From Ornithinibacter sp. (GTDB taxonomy: Bacteria; Actinomycetota; Actinomycetes; Actinomycetales; Dermatophilaceae): a stretch of 33,494 nucleotides of DNA. Below, piece by piece: positions 33,052 through 33,494 of the stretch. Positions within the stretch are counted from its first letter, which is position 1; each line of letters starts with the position of its first letter. The notes below the pieces were generated by a model. That model did no database searches. It was not told the DNA's origin and worked only from the letters and a program-made list of their open reading frames with translations. The DNA lies in the NCBI GenBank assembly GCA_029266735.1, contig JAQSWG010000013.1, positions 1-33,494 on the forward strand. The letters are read 5' to 3'. The translations under genes and the position numbers were made by a program.

Positions 33052-33494
33052 TGGCAGCGCGACGAGGAGCACTCGCCGAGGGGGCGGCCCGAGCCTCGGG
33101 TGAGCGGGCCCGGCGGCGGACGACCCCGCTGATCGGCGCAGAGCCCCTGGTGCCCGCGACGACGGCACCCAAGGAGCAGGCGACGGCTGCCGCGCCGAAG
33201 GCGGGGGCCACGAAGACGGGGTCGAAGACGGCACCCTCGAGGAAGGCACCCGCCACGACGGCACGAGCCCGGAGCGCGGCGGCGACGAAGGCACCCGCGA
33301 AACCCAGCACGACGAAGGCCCCCGCGAAACCCAGCACGGCGACGAAGGCACCCGCGAAGCCGAGGGCGGCGACGAAGGCACCGGCGAAACCGAGGGCGGC
33401 GACGAAGGCACCCGCGAAACCGAGGGCGGCGACGACCGTGACGAGGACCCGGGCGCCGAGGGCCGCCGTCACCCCGGCCGCATCGACGACGCGG
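33051..33494 (+). CDS. 5' part of a gene with Lys/Ala/Pro-rich repeat region (runs off the window)
   Basis: The ATG at 33051 overlaps the epimerase stop as TGATG. 148 codons are visible, with no stop before the window end. After a basic start (MAARRGALAEGAARASGERA) the sequence is rich in Lys, Ala, Thr and Pro. From 33284 it is built of repeats close to TKAPAKPRAA: five copies, with starts at 33284, 33311, 33341, 33371 and 33401 (30-nt period, first step 27). Such PAKKA-type tails resemble histone H1 and disordered linkers. By synteny with mycobacteria (Rv0502) the rest may be an acyltransferase; that is inference only. Confidence 0.6.
   Translation, partial: MAARRGALAEGAARASGERARRRTTPLIGAEPLVPATTAPKEQATAAAPKAGATKTGSKTAPSRKAPATTARARSAAATKAPAKPSTTKAPAKPSTATKAPAKPRAATKAPAKPRAATKAPAKPRAATTVTRTRAPRAAVTPAASTTR
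33284..33430 (+). repeat. Tandem 30-nt coding repeats (TKAPAKP-type)
   Basis: Five near-identical units beginning GACGAAGGCACCCGCGAAAC (or one-base variants) at 33284, 33311, 33341, 33371 and 33401; the next unit at 33431 breaks down into GACGACCGTG. All lie in frame in the partial gene. Confidence 0.8.

Noticed and set aside
33284-33430. CRISPR array
   Set aside because: The repeats are contiguous, in frame and lack unique spacers; they encode a Lys/Ala/Pro stretch.

Overview
The window is a chromosomal segment of a high-GC Gram-positive bacterium. G/C-ending codons dominate, GTG starts are frequent, and the gene order is characteristic of Actinobacteria. The fol/ftsH, panC-nadB-nadC and ppx-isomerase-proC-HTH-bS22-epimerase blocks match, from memory, arrangements in Streptomyces and Mycobacterium. 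Scarcity of TATGCC-type exceptions and gene content suggest a Micrococcales member such as an Intrasporangiaceae relative; that placement is inference. No rRNA, tRNA, CRISPR array, insertion sequence or prophage was seen.

Layout. (1) 1-9944: divergent ppa and dacB, then a tightly packed + strand run: DacB-type carboxypeptidase, zinc metalloprotease-like protein, tilS, hpt, ftsH, folE, folP, a folB-folK fusion and a DUF3180 membrane protein. FtsH has its own upstream region with a candidate ECF-sigma promoter and an unusual hairpin-bridged ribosome binding site. The fol genes supply dihydropterin synthesis and are joined by short overlaps. (2) 9945-12564: a looser accessory patch with mixed strands: a reductase-like gene, a deletion remnant that looks like a YCII/DGPF gene fused to the tail of an ECF sigma gene, an orphan immunity-like protein, unknown genes and an ASCH-domain gene. 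(3) 12565-19616: an orphan NuoD paralogue, a TfoX-like gene and a MidA/NDUFAF7-type methyltransferase, then a Rossmann (DUF2520) gene directly joined to panC, nadB and nadC (pantothenate and NAD synthesis). (4) 19589-22352: VOC, SRPBCC, a methyltransferase and a cysteine-rich protein with a Lys/Ala tail. (5) 22398-33494: ppx-type phosphatase, TIM-barrel isomerase, a cupin, a two-gene ABC exporter, proline dehydrogenase, proC, two GNAT acetyltransferases, a TrkA-type K+ channel regulator, an AcuC-type deacetylase, a small excisionase-type HTH protein, ribosomal protein bS22, an NAD-dependent epimerase and the 5' part of a gene with a Lys/Ala/Pro repeat region that runs off the window.

Themes. 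Many transcription units start with a TANNNT-like -10 hexamer 6-8 nt before the start codon and no Shine-Dalgarno, the hallmark of leaderless mRNA. The most interesting biological idea is the proximity of an orphan NuoD, which carries the arginine methylated in mitochondrial NDUFS2, to a member of the family that methylates it (NDUFAF7/MidA).
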